Assembly: GCA_959347345.1 (NCBI GenBank)
Contig: OY365738.1
Coordinates: 248,001-312,000, forward strand
Length of the DNA: 64,000 nt
Direction of reading: 5' to 3'
Origin: an uncultured Amylibacter sp.
GTDB taxonomy: Bacteria > Pseudomonadota > Alphaproteobacteria > Rhodobacterales > Rhodobacteraceae
Positions 38,795 to 48,333 of this stretch are shown piece after piece; positions within the stretch are counted from its first letter, which is position 1; each line of letters begins with the position of its first letter. Under the pieces are notes generated by a model that had not been told where the DNA came from, did not search any database, and saw only the letters and a program-made list of their open reading frames with translations. The position numbers and the translations under genes were made by a program.

Positions 38795-39961
38795 ATGAAA
38801 ATCACCCGTATTACCAGCCATGTTTTACGCTATGAATTGCCTGAATTGCTGGGCTATTCCCAGCAGTATTACACCCACCGTACCGCCCATTTGGTTGAGG
38901 TGGAAACGGATGAGGGTATAACGGGATGGGGTGAATGTTTTGGACCGGGGAACATAGCCCTTGCCAATAAGGCTATTGTGGAAAAGGTCATTGCCCCGAT
39001 GTTAATTGATACCAACCCTATGGATAGGGATGTCGCGTGGCATAAGGTGTATAATTTACTACGCGACCACGGGCAGAAGGGCATGCCCATGCAGGCCTTG
39101 TCAGGTGTGGATATAGCCCTGTGGGATATTGCGGGGAAAGTCGCGGGTTTGCCTATTCACACGTTAATAGGCGGGTTGCACCGCGTGGATGTTCCGGTTT
39201 ATGGCTATGGTATGATGTTAAAACCCGAACCCGTCGGCGAATTGGCACGGCGTTTCAAGGACGAGGCGGGTGCGATTAAAGACGCAGGTTTTGTTGCCAC
39301 AAAGATGAAGGTCGGGCATGGCGTGAAATCCGATATCATATTGGCAGAGGCTGTTCGGGCGGGTGTAGGCGATGATTATCCTTATATGGTTGATGCAAAT
39401 CATTGTTATACGACCAGTGATGCGATGACCGTCGGGCGGGCGTTGGGCGATTTGGGGGTGTATTGGTTTGAAGAGCCGATAGCACCAGAAGACCGCGATG
39501 GCTATCGCGAATTGCGGGCGACTCTGAGTGTTAATATATCGGGGGGCGAGGCTGAATTTAACCGTTGGGGTTGGCGTGAATTGCTGGAATGTCGCGGGCT
39601 GGATATCGCGCAACCCGAAGTTTGCGCCCTTGGCGGTATCAGCGAATACCTGCGCGTTTTGGCGTTGTGCCACGCGCATTTCACCCCTGTGGTTAATCAC
39701 GTTTGGGGCTCTGCGATTGCCACCGCGACTAATCTGCATCTATTGGCGGCAATGCCCCCGTTGCCCGGCGGTTTGCACCCGTGGGAGCCTATGTTGGAGT
39801 TTGATACTACCCATAACCTGTTCCGCGATGAATTGCTGGAAGAGCCGCTTAATATCCAAGCGCAGGTTGCCAAAGGCGGGCGGTGTGCCGTGCCGATGGG
39901 GGCAGGGCTGGGCGTGACTCCTGACCGCGCATTTATTGATAAATACAGATGGGACGGGTAA
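38795..39961 (+). CDS. gci: D-galactarolactone cycloisomerase-like enolase-superfamily enzyme
   Basis: 388-residue mandelate racemase/muconate-lactonizing-type enzyme. It strongly resembles Agrobacterium D-galactarolactone cycloisomerase: WGECFGPG, NLLRDHGQKG, LSGVDIALWDI, the acid/base Lys segment KMKVGHG, metal ligands in MVDANHCYT, FEEPI and SGGEAE, and the NHVWGSAIA His motif. Gci opens galactarolactone made from galacturonate by uronate dehydrogenase. It lies between the TRAP receptor and TRAP permeases, linking uptake to catabolism. A different aldarate reaction remains possible. The ribosome site is weak. Confidence 0.78.
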   Translation: MKITRITSHVLRYELPELLGYSQQYYTHRTAHLVEVETDEGITGWGECFGPGNIALANKAIVEKVIAPMLIDTNPMDRDVAWHKVYNLLRDHGQKGMPMQALSGVDIALWDIAGKVAGLPIHTLIGGLHRVDVPVYGYGMMLKPEPVGELARRFKDEAGAIKDAGFVATKMKVGHGVKSDIILAEAVRAGVGDDYPYMVDANHCYTTSDAMTVGRALGDLGVYWFEEPIAPEDRDGYRELRATLSVNISGGEAEFNRWGWRELLECRGLDIAQPEVCALGGISEYLRVLALCHAHFTPVVNHVWGSAIATATNLHLLAAMPPLPGGLHPWEPMLEFDTTHNLFRDELLEEPLNIQAQVAKGGRCAVPMGAGLGVTPDRAFIDKYRWDG

Positions 39962-39962
39962 G

Positions 39963-40586
39963 ATGATTGAGCACGAAAGACGCGGTTGGGTTGATGCCTT
40001 TACTTGGCGATTGGGGCGTGTGGCAATGATATTGCCCGCCGTGATTGTTTGCATTATGCTTTATGAGGTGTTCATGCGCTATGTCCTTGAAAAACCCACG
40101 ATTTGGGTGAATGAGATGTCGTTATGGATGGCGGGCTGGGCGTATCTTACCGCAGGGATTTACGCGATGCAGCAACGCAGCCATATCCGCATTACGATGC
40201 TTTATGATATTTGCCCGCTTTGGCTTCGCCGTGTGTTCAAATGCACCAGTGTGGCGTTTGTCGCGGTTTGGGTGCTTGCCACGATTTACGGCGGGTTTAA
40301 CGCGGCGTTCCGCGCGTTTATGCGCTGGGATGTTTTGGACAGCGCGTGGGCACCGCCTATCCCCGCGATTACAAAGCCTATGGTGCTTATTATTATGGCG
40401 TTAATGCTGATACAAGTGGTGTCTAATTTGATTATGGACTGGCGGAATATGGACGATGATTTGGTCGTGGAAAACGAATTCTTGGCGGAAATTGAGGAAT
40501 TAAAACGCGCGAATAAAATCGCGGAAGAAAAAGAATTGGCGAATAAAGCACTAAAAGAAAATAAAACACTGCGAGAAAAAGGATAA
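39963..40586 (+). CDS. TRAP transporter small permease (DctQ)
   Basis: 207 residues from the ATG at 39963, which overlaps the Gci stop region by the GTAAGATG junction. Four membrane helices (about 19-39, 52-72, 88-108, 131-152) and the WVNEMSLWMAGW motif are typical of DctQ. An unusual highly charged tail of about 50 residues (VENEFLAEIEELKRANKI onwards) is predicted coiled coil, longer than in most DctQ proteins. It is followed after 4 nt by DctM. Confidence 0.9.
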   Translation: MIEHERRGWVDAFTWRLGRVAMILPAVIVCIMLYEVFMRYVLEKPTIWVNEMSLWMAGWAYLTAGIYAMQQRSHIRITMLYDICPLWLRRVFKCTSVAFVAVWVLATIYGGFNAAFRAFMRWDVLDSAWAPPIPAITKPMVLIIMALMLIQVVSNLIMDWRNMDDDLVVENEFLAEIEELKRANKIAEEKELANKALKENKTLREKG

Positions 40587-40590
40587 AACA

Positions 40591-42180
40591 ATGGATATAG
40601 GCACGCTTTCGATAATCGTCCTGCTGGGCATGCTGTTTTTACTGGCTATCGGCATGCATCTGGGCTTTGCCTCTGGGTTTCTGGCGTTTGTGGTGCTGTA
40701 TTTGAAATTCGGACCCGATGTATTATTTCGCACACACGGGCAGGGGCCTTTGAACATTTTATCCACGCGAATGTACGATTTAACAACCGATTATGTGCTG
40801 ATATCGGTGCCGTTATTTATCTTTATGGCAACGTTATTAGAGCGATCGGGAATCGCGCGGGATATGTATACCACCTTGGCTCTCTGGCTGAGTCGCACAC
40901 GCGGAGGCGTGGCGATTGTCACCTCTATCATGGCGGTAGTCATGGCGGCGATGTCTGGCATAGTCGGTGGGGAAATCGTGTTATTGGGGCTGATAGCCCT
41001 GCCACAAATGCTCCGTTTGGGCTATGACCAGAATTTGGCGATTGGCACGATTTGTGCGTCTGGGTCTCTGGGAACGATGATCCCGCCGTCTATTGTTTTG
41101 ATTATTTATGGGCTGATTACGGAAACCTCCATCCACGCGTTGTTTCGCGGGGCGTTTATTCCGGGGTTCATTTTGGCCAGCTGTTATATCCTTTACATTA
41201 TTATCAGGACGAATTTGAATCCGTCACTCGCGCCCTTACCCGTGGCGAAAGAGGGCGATATGACAGGGCGTGAAAAACTGCTGTATGGCTCGGCTTTGCT
41301 GGCGGGTTTGGCGGTGGTGTTTTTGACACTGACGGTTTTGCGCAGTCAATATATCATCGCGCTGGATAGAGTGGATGCGGATACGGCAGTTCTAACGGGC
41401 GGACAAATGATAACGCGATTGGGGATTATCGCGGGGTTGGTTTTGTATATGGCGGGGTTTGTCGGGCGTGAGAATATGCGCCGTGCGTGGTTGCAGGGCA
41501 AGGGCATGGTCGTGCCGATTTTGATTGTCGGGGTGGTGCTGGGCTCTATTTACGGCGGTATTACGGGCATTACAGAGGCAGCAGGGATGGGTGCCGCCGC
41601 CGTTATGCTGGCGATTGTGTTGCGTGGTGAGTACTCGCATACTTTGTTAAAAGAGGCGTTAATGCGTACCTTCAAATCCACGGGTGTGATTATCTGGGTG
41701 ACTTTCGGGGCGACCGCGCTGGCGGGTGCTTATACGATAGCGGGCGGTCCGACCTATATTGCCAACCTGATTATCCAGTATGATCTGCCAACCTTGGGCG
41801 TGTTGCTGATGATGATGGTGATATTCTTGTTTCTGGGTGCGTTTATGGATTGGGTCGGAATTGTGTTGCTGGTGATGCCCGTGTTTCTGCCGATTGTACT
41901 GCATTTGCCAGTGGATGAAATCGGGCTTTTATCGCCGTTTGTCAGTGATCCTCGGTTTATTCCCGTGTGGTTTGGGATATTGTTTTGTGTGAATATGCAG
42001 GTGAGCTTTTTGTCTCCGCCGTTTGGACCTGCGGCGTTTTATTTGAAATCGGTCGCGCCTCCGCATATTAGCTTGCCTGATATCTTTCGCGGGTTTTTGC
42101 CGTTTATTGGGATACAGTTGATCGTGCTGATGCTGATTTTGTTTTTCCCTGAATTGACGATGTTTTTTAGCGATGGATAA
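40591..42180 (+). CDS. TRAP transporter large permease (DctM)
   Basis: 529-residue membrane transporter of the DctM/ion-transporter superfamily with about 14 hydrophobic segments. GASGSLGTMIPPSIVLIIYG-like and GPAAFYLKSVAP segments are hallmarks. It is longer than the ~430-residue DctM of Rhodobacter and belongs to the extended group with an extra helix pair in the middle (around 215-310). It completes a receptor-DctQ-DctM system. AAAAAGGATAAAAC precedes the ATG. Confidence 0.93.
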   Translation: MDIGTLSIIVLLGMLFLLAIGMHLGFASGFLAFVVLYLKFGPDVLFRTHGQGPLNILSTRMYDLTTDYVLISVPLFIFMATLLERSGIARDMYTTLALWLSRTRGGVAIVTSIMAVVMAAMSGIVGGEIVLLGLIALPQMLRLGYDQNLAIGTICASGSLGTMIPPSIVLIIYGLITETSIHALFRGAFIPGFILASCYILYIIIRTNLNPSLAPLPVAKEGDMTGREKLLYGSALLAGLAVVFLTLTVLRSQYIIALDRVDADTAVLTGGQMITRLGIIAGLVLYMAGFVGRENMRRAWLQGKGMVVPILIVGVVLGSIYGGITGITEAAGMGAAAVMLAIVLRGEYSHTLLKEALMRTFKSTGVIIWVTFGATALAGAYTIAGGPTYIANLIIQYDLPTLGVLLMMMVIFLFLGAFMDWVGIVLLVMPVFLPIVLHLPVDEIGLLSPFVSDPRFIPVWFGILFCVNMQVSFLSPPFGPAAFYLKSVAPPHISLPDIFRGFLPFIGIQLIVLMLILFFPELTMFFSDG

Positions 42181-42213
42181 TTAACGATTAGTGATTAGTG
42201 ATTAACTAGCAAC
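42178..42213. repeat. Heptad array after dctM
   Basis: TAATTAACGATTAGTGATTA-type heptads directly from the dctM stop codon. Confidence 0.85.
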
Positions 42214-42257
42214 TAATAACCATTTACAATTTTCCAAAAACCAGCCAAAATCCCCCC

Positions 42258-43352
42258 ATGTCCGCCATAAAATCCATAAAAACCCAACTTTTCAAAATCC
42301 CCTTGGCCGAGGTTTTAAGTGATGCAAAACACGGCGACCACACGCATTTTGAGCTGATTACCGCGACCACGACCCTTGCCAATGGCGATAGAGGCACGGG
42401 TTATACCTATACCGGCGGGCGGGGCGGCCGTGCGATTAAGGCTATGATTGATTATGATTTAACCCCGCTTTTGCTGGGGAAAGACGGGCGCGAGATTGCT
42501 ACGCTTTATGACGCGATGCAGTGGCATATTCATTATGTTGGGCGCGGGGGGATTGCGTCTTTCGCCATATCTGCCGTGGATATTTCGCTGTGGGATATTG
42601 CTGGGCGGCAACGCAACGCGCCCTTGTGGCAAATGGCGGGAGGCGAGAGCAACTGCGCCCGTGCCTATGCTGGCGGGATTGATTTGAACTTTCCCTTGCC
42701 AAAGCTGCTGGACAGCATCCGCGCCTATATTGCGCAGGGGTTTAATGCGGTGAAAATCAAAATCGGGCAGCCCGATTTGCAGACGGATATAGAACGCATT
42801 GCCGCCGTGCGCGATTTAATCGGGGCGGGCGCGGTTTTTATGGTGGATGCGAATTATTCGTTCAGTGTAAAGCAGGCGATTGCGGCGGCACGGGCGTTTG
42901 CTCCGTATGATATTTATTGGTTTGAAGAACCGACTATCCCCGATGACTACAAGGGGTTTGCGCGGATTTTTGATGAAACGGGGGTGGCGTTGGCGATGGG
43001 CGAGAACCTGCATACTATTTATGAGTTTGAATACGCTTTTGAGCAGGCCAAGCTGGGGTTTATTCAGCCAGATGCGTCAAATTGTGGAGGCATTACGGGC
43101 TGGTTGCAGGTGGCGGAGCGGGCGCGGCATTACGGCTTGCCCGTGTGTAGCCATGGGATGCAGGAATTGCACATATCGTTGGTGGCGGGGCAGGCAAATG
43201 CGGGCTGGGTCGAGGTTCATTCGTTCCCGATTGACGCATATACGCACCGCCCGTTGGTTGTGGCGGATGGGTTGGCGGTTGCCCCGAATACCGCAGGGAT
43301 AGGGGTTGAGTTTGATTGGGAGAAGTTGGGGGAGTTTTTGGTGAGCGATTAG
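42258..43352 (+). CDS. Mandelate racemase/muconate lactonizing family sugar-acid dehydratase
   Basis: 364-residue enolase-superfamily enzyme. Capping domain, then a barrel with AVKIKIG (Lys acid/base), [17 protein letters not shown] and MGENLHT metal-ligand strands and a CSHGMQELH His segment. This combination fits an acid-sugar dehydratase rather than a muconate cycloisomerase. It follows the TRAP operon and precedes a reductase, so a galactarate/glucarate-type substrate is plausible. Terminal Val-Ser-Asp-stop is encoded by the heptad array. No ribosome site is evident. Confidence 0.8.
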   Translation: MSAIKSIKTQLFKIPLAEVLSDAKHGDHTHFELITATTTLANGDRGTGYTYTGGRGGRAIKAMIDYDLTPLLLGKDGREIATLYDAMQWHIHYVGRGGIASFAISAVDISLWDIAGRQRNAPLWQMAGGESNCARAYAGGIDLNFPLPKLLDSIRAYIAQGFNAVKIKIGQPDLQTDIERIAAVRDLIGAGAVFMVDANYSFSVKQAIAAARAFAPYDIYWFEEPTIPDDYKGFARIFDETGVALAMGENLHTIYEFEYAFEQAKLGFIQPDASNCGGITGWLQVAERARHYGLPVCSHGMQELHISLVAGQANAGWVEVHSFPIDAYTHRPLVVADGLAVAPNTAGIGVEFDWEKLGEFLVSD

Positions 43353-43408
43353 TGATTAGTTATTAGTGATTAGTTGTTAGTTATTAGTTATTGGTTACTA
43401 GAGATTAG
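43348..43408. repeat. Heptad array (left arm of element B)
   Basis: TTAGTGATTAGTTATTAG-type heptads beginning inside the stop region of the dehydratase gene. Confidence 0.88.
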
Positions 43409-43420
43409 GCGTTCGTTTTT

Positions 43421-43696
43421 AGGGATTAAGGGCAGAGGTTTTTTGTTGCGCCCTCACTGCGTTCGGTTGCCCACCCGCCCACCCCTCCTGCGGAGAGCTG
43501 GACGGGGTTTTGTGGCTTTTGCCTGTCCTAGTATCTAGGCAAAGCCTAAGTAAATTTATAGAATCACTATCATCTTGTAACCAAAGGCTTTTGTGTATGG
43601 GCTTTACGCAAGTAAAGCTCTATATGCACAAAAGCCCCGCCCTCGCTTGGGGCTGGTCGGCATTCGCGTAGCGATGACGAAGACCCGAAGGGCATC
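43421..43696. repeat. Dispersed modular element, copy B
   Basis: Modules in order: CAGAGGTTTTTTGTTGCGCC; GC-rich hairpin with CTCCTGCGGAG; an AAGTAAATTTATAGAATCAC segment; a long hairpin in which GGCTTTTGTG and CACAAAAGCC enclose the inner stem GGCTTTAC/GTAAAGCTC; and the end module TGGTCGGCATTCGCGTAGCG up to GGGCATCAC. No gene is present in 43353-43790. Confidence 0.9.
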
Positions 43697-43730
43697 ACTA
43701 ACAACTAATAACTAATAACTAACAACTATT
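43693..43730. repeat. Heptad array (right arm of element B)
   Basis: CACTAACAACTAATAACTAA-type heptads, inverted relative to the left arm. Confidence 0.85.
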
Positions 43731-43790
43731 GACACTTTCCCAAAAACCAGCCAAACTCCCCATTTACTCCATTAACAAAAGGACACTCTA

Positions 43791-44684
43791 ATGACACAAT
43801 CCCTCCCCAAAATCGGCTTCATAGGCCTTGGACTTATGGGTGCAGCCATGGCTAACCGCCTGCAAGACAAAGGCTACCCCCTGACCATAACCGCCAACAA
43901 AACCCGCGCCCCGATTGACGCGGCCGTGGCACGTGGCGCAACCGAAGCCGCAACCGCCCGCGATGTTGCCTCCGCCAGCGATATTATTATGCTTTGCATG
44001 GATACCTCCGCCAGTGTTGAATCGCGGATGCGCGGGGCGGATGGGGTGATTGCTGGGCTTGCCCCGAACGCTGTTGTGATAGATTTCGGCACCTCCTTAC
44101 CCGCCAGCACCCGCAGCCTATCCGCCGAGGTCGCCGCCAAAAACGCCCATTATTTGGATGGTCCTTTGGGGCGGACTCCGCAACATGCCACGCAAGGGCA
44201 GTTGAATATCATGGTCGCGGGGGAGCGTGCCGCCTTTGATAAAATCCACGCGGTTTTGCAGGATTTGGGCGAGAATGTGTTCTACCTTGGTGCGTCTGGC
44301 GCGGGGCATACTTTGAAACTGCTGAATAACTTTTTCGGAATGACGATAGCCAACGCGATGTCCGAGGTTTTCGCCATGGCGGATAAAACCGGACTGGAAC
44401 GCCAAGCCGTTTATGATGTTATGTCGGCGGGGCCTGCTGGCTCTGTGATGATGGAGCTTATCCGTGCCTACGCGGTTGATGGCAACCCTGCGCAACTGGC
44501 GTTTGCCATTAAAAACGCGTCCAAAGACGTGGGCTATTATACCCAAATGTGCGCAGATGCAGGGGTGAAAACCCGCATGGCGGGTTGCGCCGATAGCGCT
44601 ATGAAACAGGCCGTGGCAGATGGCTATGGTGAGCGTATGGTGTCAGAGCTGGTGGATTTTTATGCCGATAAATTCAATGAATAG
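43791..44684 (+). CDS. 3-hydroxyisobutyrate dehydrogenase-family reductase (GlxR/GarR-like)
   Basis: 297 residues. IGFIGLGLMGAAMANRL Rossmann motif, LDGPLGRTPQHATQG substrate segment and catalytic Lys in GAGHTLKLLNNFF. It is a second member of the family also seen at 36602 and 60706. A tartronate-semialdehyde or other beta-hydroxyacid substrate is likely. CAAAAGGACACTCTA precedes the ATG. It is followed after 32 nt by a DMT-family permease. Confidence 0.83.
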   Translation: MTQSLPKIGFIGLGLMGAAMANRLQDKGYPLTITANKTRAPIDAAVARGATEAATARDVASASDIIMLCMDTSASVESRMRGADGVIAGLAPNAVVIDFGTSLPASTRSLSAEVAAKNAHYLDGPLGRTPQHATQGQLNIMVAGERAAFDKIHAVLQDLGENVFYLGASGAGHTLKLLNNFFGMTIANAMSEVFAMADKTGLERQAVYDVMSAGPAGSVMMELIRAYAVDGNPAQLAFAIKNASKDVGYYTQMCADAGVKTRMAGCADSAMKQAVADGYGERMVSELVDFYADKFNE

Positions 44685-44716
44685 CCATAAAAACCCCCTA
44701 TAAAAAAGCATAAACA

Positions 44717-45643
44717 ATGCCAATCCCTGCGGAAACCCACGCCAATACGCGCCCCGATTCGCCCCCCAGTATGGGCGATAAAATCAATATCAGTATTGCC
44801 CTAATGCTGGCCGCCTATTTGTGTTTTGCTCTGTCCGATACCACGACCAAAGCCATGGTTTTATACGGAATGCCCGTGTTTCAGCTGGCGTTCGTGCGCT
44901 ATGTCGTGCAATTCACCATCACGCTGGGCGAGGTTTCCGTCCGCGGCATTCGGCGCGAGGAAATCACGCAAAACTGGGCGTTATTATTACTACGCGGAGT
45001 GGTTCTGGCGATTGGCACGGTTTTGACCTTCATCTCATTCCGATACCTGTCTTTAACGATGATTTCCGCTATTTTATTCCTTGCACCGACTTATGTCAGC
45101 CTGCTATCGTGGCCTTTATTGGGCGAGCGGGTCGGTCCATGGCGGCGGTTCGCTATTATATTTGGCTTTGCGGGTGTTCTGGTGATTATCCGCCCGTTCA
45201 ATCAGGATTATCATTGGGCGGCGATATTACCGATGATTGTCGCCCTGTGCCTTGCGATGTATTCGATATTGACGCGCAAGCTGGCACACAGAGTCCGCCC
45301 GCATGTCATGCAATTCGTGGTCGGCGCGTTTGGCTCGGTTGTGCTGTTGCCCTTGGCGGTTTTGGTCTGGCAACCCGTGGAATGGCGGATAGCGGTGGGG
45401 ATGGTGTTTGTCGGATGTGCCGCGTGGTTCGGGCATGAGATGCTGACCCGTGCGCATAAGATGACCCCCGCCAGTGTTTTGATGCCCTATTCCTATAGTT
45501 TTATAGTGTATATGAGCGTGACTGGGTTTATAGTTTTCGGCGAAGTGCCGGATATTTGGGTGCTGGTTGGCACGGGTATTATCGTGGCATCGGGGCTGAT
45601 TATTTGGCAGAGGGAGCGGATAAAACCCGCACGCCCATCGTAA
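44717..45643 (+). CDS. EamA/DMT-superfamily transporter
   Basis: 308-residue inner-membrane protein with ten predicted helices in two EamA repeats (for example GMPVFQLAFVRYVVQF and TMISAILFLAPTYVSLLSWP in the first half). Typical roles are export of amino acids or metabolites. The start is uncertain because no ribosome site is seen; Met19 is possible. It converges on the BASS transporter and their coding regions overlap by 44 bp (45600-45643). Confidence 0.82.
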   Translation: MPIPAETHANTRPDSPPSMGDKINISIALMLAAYLCFALSDTTTKAMVLYGMPVFQLAFVRYVVQFTITLGEVSVRGIRREEITQNWALLLLRGVVLAIGTVLTFISFRYLSLTMISAILFLAPTYVSLLSWPLLGERVGPWRRFAIIFGFAGVLVIIRPFNQDYHWAAILPMIVALCLAMYSILTRKLAHRVRPHVMQFVVGAFGSVVLLPLAVLVWQPVEWRIAVGMVFVGCAAWFGHEMLTRAHKMTPASVLMPYSYSFIVYMSVTGFIVFGEVPDIWVLVGTGIIVASGLIIWQRERIKPARPS

Positions 45644-46469
45644 CCAGCACCGATAACAGCACCACCAGAACCGCATAAAACGCGGGTATTACCAGCATAT
45701 CCTGCACGACATTGCTAGGGAAGCTCAGCACAATAACCGCGATAGTCAATGGCGTATTCTGTATCCCCGTTTCCAAAAACACAGTCCGCGCGGCGGTTGC
45801 AGACAACCCAAACGCCCTCGCCACAATCCAGCCGAATAAAAACCCAAACACCGTCAAACACGCGGGCGCGATGAAATAGCTGGCAGGATATTCACCCAAA
45901 ATCCCATAATTCCGCCCGAACCAACTGACCAGCAAAAACGCGATAAACGCGATACCTATCCCTGCGCCAATCCGCTCTGTTATATGCCCGATTCGCTCCC
46001 CTCGAGAGCGCAAAAACATCCCAATACTAACCGCCGTGATAAGAATAACCAGCACGGCAACGATATTCGTATAGGGAATTTGCAGCCCCGACAGGTCTAT
46101 ATCCGTCGCCCAAACCCGTATCATTAACGGCATCAAGGCGACCGCCATAATCGTAGAGCAAACCGTCATAGTCACCGACAGGGCGACATTGCCCCGCGCT
46201 AAATAGGTGAATAAATTGGAAGTCGTGCCGCCCGGCGTTGCCCCTATAAATAACAACGATAGCGCGAATAACGCAGGCAGGGCGAACAGTTGCCCGAGCA
46301 TGAAGGCTATCGCGGGCATCAGCCCGAACTGGCAGAGCATGCCGACTAATAAAGCCTTTGGCTGGGTCATTGCGGTTTTGAAATCCGCCAGTCGTAGGGT
46401 TGCCCCCATGCCGATCATGATGATGAAGGTCATTAGGACTAGGGCGATTTGTTCGGTGGAGCTGATCAT
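45600..46469 (-). CDS. Bile acid:sodium symporter (BASS) family transporter
   Basis: 289-residue membrane protein with about nine helices. The GATPGGTTSNLFTYLARGN motif and ETGIQNTPLTIAVIVLSFP segment are signature BASS sodium-site regions. Bacterial members carry organic acids such as pantoate or 2-keto acids. AAAAAGGAAACCC precedes the ATG. Its last 15 codons overlap the DMT gene on the opposite strand. Confidence 0.88.
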   Translation of the reverse strand: MISSTEQIALVLMTFIIMIGMGATLRLADFKTAMTQPKALLVGMLCQFGLMPAIAFMLGQLFALPALFALSLLFIGATPGGTTSNLFTYLARGNVALSVTMTVCSTIMAVALMPLMIRVWATDIDLSGLQIPYTNIVAVLVILITAVSIGMFLRSRGERIGHITERIGAGIGIAFIAFLLVSWFGRNYGILGEYPASYFIAPACLTVFGFLFGWIVARAFGLSATAARTVFLETGIQNTPLTIAVIVLSFPSNVVQDMLVIPAFYAVLVVLLSVLVTMGVRVLSAPSAK

Positions 46470-46557
46470 TGGGTTTCCTTTTTGTTATGGGTTTAGGGGG
46501 ATTTTATAGCGGGGACGGGCGGTTGTCAAGAGCTTTTTGGGGGCTTTTTGGGGGCAA

Positions 46558-47199
46558 TTACCCGCCTAAAACTCCATAAAACACGCGCAACCCATAGCCG
46601 ATAAACAACACCCCAAATACCACCGAAAACACGGGCTTATACTTGATATAGCCCGCCCGTAACGGCCCTGTTGAAAACGCAAACGCCAGCAAACAATGCC
46701 ATATAATCGCTAATATCAAGCACCCTGCGACCAGAGCCACAACGACTATTGCGGGTGTGTTCGGCCGTATGGCTATCGAGGTCAAAGCCAGCCAAAACAA
46801 CGCGGTTTTCGGGTTTGTTAATTGAATAGCCAGCCCGGGCACGATGCTTTTTAGGAAACCAGTAGCCTTTGTGTCAATCGCTTTGGGTTGGAATTTCTGC
46901 CCTGCCAGAACCGATTTGAACGCGTTATAGCCCAGCCACATAAGGTATAATCCGCCAAAGATGCTGATAATCGTGGCGACATAGGCGAATGACGACAACA
47001 CCGCCGTCAGCCCCGTTGCCGCGAACAACGCCCAGATAGCCGTGCCGACGCTGATACCTATCGCCACGCCATAGCCCGCCGTGCGCGATTTCACCGAATA
47101 GGAGGTTATGGCAACGAAATTCGGTCCAGGGCTGGTGAAGGCGACAAAACACGCGATATATACGGTTAATAATTGGGTCCATTGGTCGGGGGTAATCAT
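46558..47199 (-). CDS. LysE-family amino-acid/homoserine exporter
   Basis: 213 residues from the ATG at 47199, which begins the usual ITPDQWTQLLTVYIACF start; an extension of 35 residues upstream is not supported. Contains FTSPGPNFVAITSYSV, a family hallmark, and five to six helices. Exporters of this family remove lysine, arginine, homoserine or threonine. No context narrows the substrate. Confidence 0.85.
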   Translation of the reverse strand: MITPDQWTQLLTVYIACFVAFTSPGPNFVAITSYSVKSRTAGYGVAIGISVGTAIWALFAATGLTAVLSSFAYVATIISIFGGLYLMWLGYNAFKSVLAGQKFQPKAIDTKATGFLKSIVPGLAIQLTNPKTALFWLALTSIAIRPNTPAIVVVALVAGCLILAIIWHCLLAFAFSTGPLRAGYIKYKPVFSVVFGVLFIGYGLRVFYGVLGG

Positions 47200-47288
47200 T
47201 GGGGGGGCTTTCTTTGGGTGTGGGTTTGTTGGAGGGTTATAGTGGGGACGGGTGATTGTCAAGGGTATTGATGAGGTCATTGTCAAAT

Positions 47289-48296
47289 CTACGGTTTTCC
47301 CCAAATATCGTAAGGCGAAAGCGTGAATGAACGATTTCGTTGTAAATCATCTACAAAAACTTTCCAAATGGTTTTACCCATGCGACGCGAGCAAAAGATA
47401 CCTGCTAAACGCACAAAAGCATCTAATACTACGCATAAATCATTAATATGGTCGGTTAGTATTCCCTCAGTTCTTGAATCATACCCAAGAAAAAGAGCAT
47501 CACGATAGTTGGCTTTACCCCGATATCGAATCGCTTGATGTAAAAAGCAAACTGTTTTTTTATTTAAATGCATGTCCCTCATCTCTCGTGCCTCTCGTTT
47601 ATGAAAAGTACTTACGCCCAAGTCTTTAAATTCTTTAGAGTTTTTTACCATCTTTTCGGTTTCGTCCCTCGCCCATGTAACGCTTCCAGATAAATATTCC
47701 TTACAAGCCCCTTTTGCCTCACTAGCAGTTGTTGGAGTATGAATTAAACGAAATTCGGGTTTTATTAAAAGATTTTGTAGTTCTATATCGGCAGAGTTTT
47801 TAACCAAGGTGGTAATACGAGTATCAAATGGAGGTGTAATTAGCTTGTTGTTTCTTACTAATATGCGGCTGTCCCATGCTCTAGCTGTGCCTGCATGATT
47901 CTGTTGCACAGAACCATCTTGCGCAGCAATCATCGCGGAAGCCGCATTATAAATGCCGTAATACCATCCCACAATAGCGATTCTAGCCACATCAGACTTA
48001 CAAGGAATATTTTGTAATGCGTGTAGTGCCGAAGATTGATGCAGTGCAATAATAAGCATTTCAAAAATAGTATTAACCTCTTTAGTAGGTATTGTTCTAG
48101 AATTAACTGAAGAGTAAAAATATTTAGCAAAAGCTATATCAATTCTTTGATCGCAAACAAGAATTGATAAGGCACGCATCCAATTTGCAGTGCATAGACG
48201 TGCAAAATCTGGATCTGATACTTTTTTAGGCTCTGATAGTGTGCCTTGTTCTTTAAAGCGGTTGTAAATAGTTTTATTATTAAATTGCATGCTCAT
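47289..48296 (-). CDS. Protein of unknown function, HEPN-like features
   Basis: About 335 residues from Met at 48296 (Met at 48290 also possible); neither has a good ribosome site. Not recognised with certainty. The helical segment GWYYGIYNAASAMIAAQD followed by QQNHAGTARAWDSRIL recalls HEPN-type domains, in which a Y-Y-x-x-Y-N-A helix precedes a conserved His. A later RYRGKANYRDALFLGYD segment is also a distinctive block. No signal peptide or membrane helix. It is more AT-rich than the flanking transporter genes, suggesting transfer, and is unpaired. Role unknown; defence is only a guess. Confidence 0.65.
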   Translation of the reverse strand: MSMQFNNKTIYNRFKEQGTLSEPKKVSDPDFARLCTANWMRALSILVCDQRIDIAFAKYFYSSVNSRTIPTKEVNTIFEMLIIALHQSSALHALQNIPCKSDVARIAIVGWYYGIYNAASAMIAAQDGSVQQNHAGTARAWDSRILVRNNKLITPPFDTRITTLVKNSADIELQNLLIKPEFRLIHTPTTASEAKGACKEYLSGSVTWARDETEKMVKNSKEFKDLGVSTFHKREAREMRDMHLNKKTVCFLHQAIRYRGKANYRDALFLGYDSRTEGILTDHINDLCVVLDAFVRLAGIFCSRRMGKTIWKVFVDDLQRNRSFTLSPYDIWGKP

Positions 48297-48333
48297 ACCG
48301 CTAGAAATACACCCAAGCCTACATTTTGTCAAG

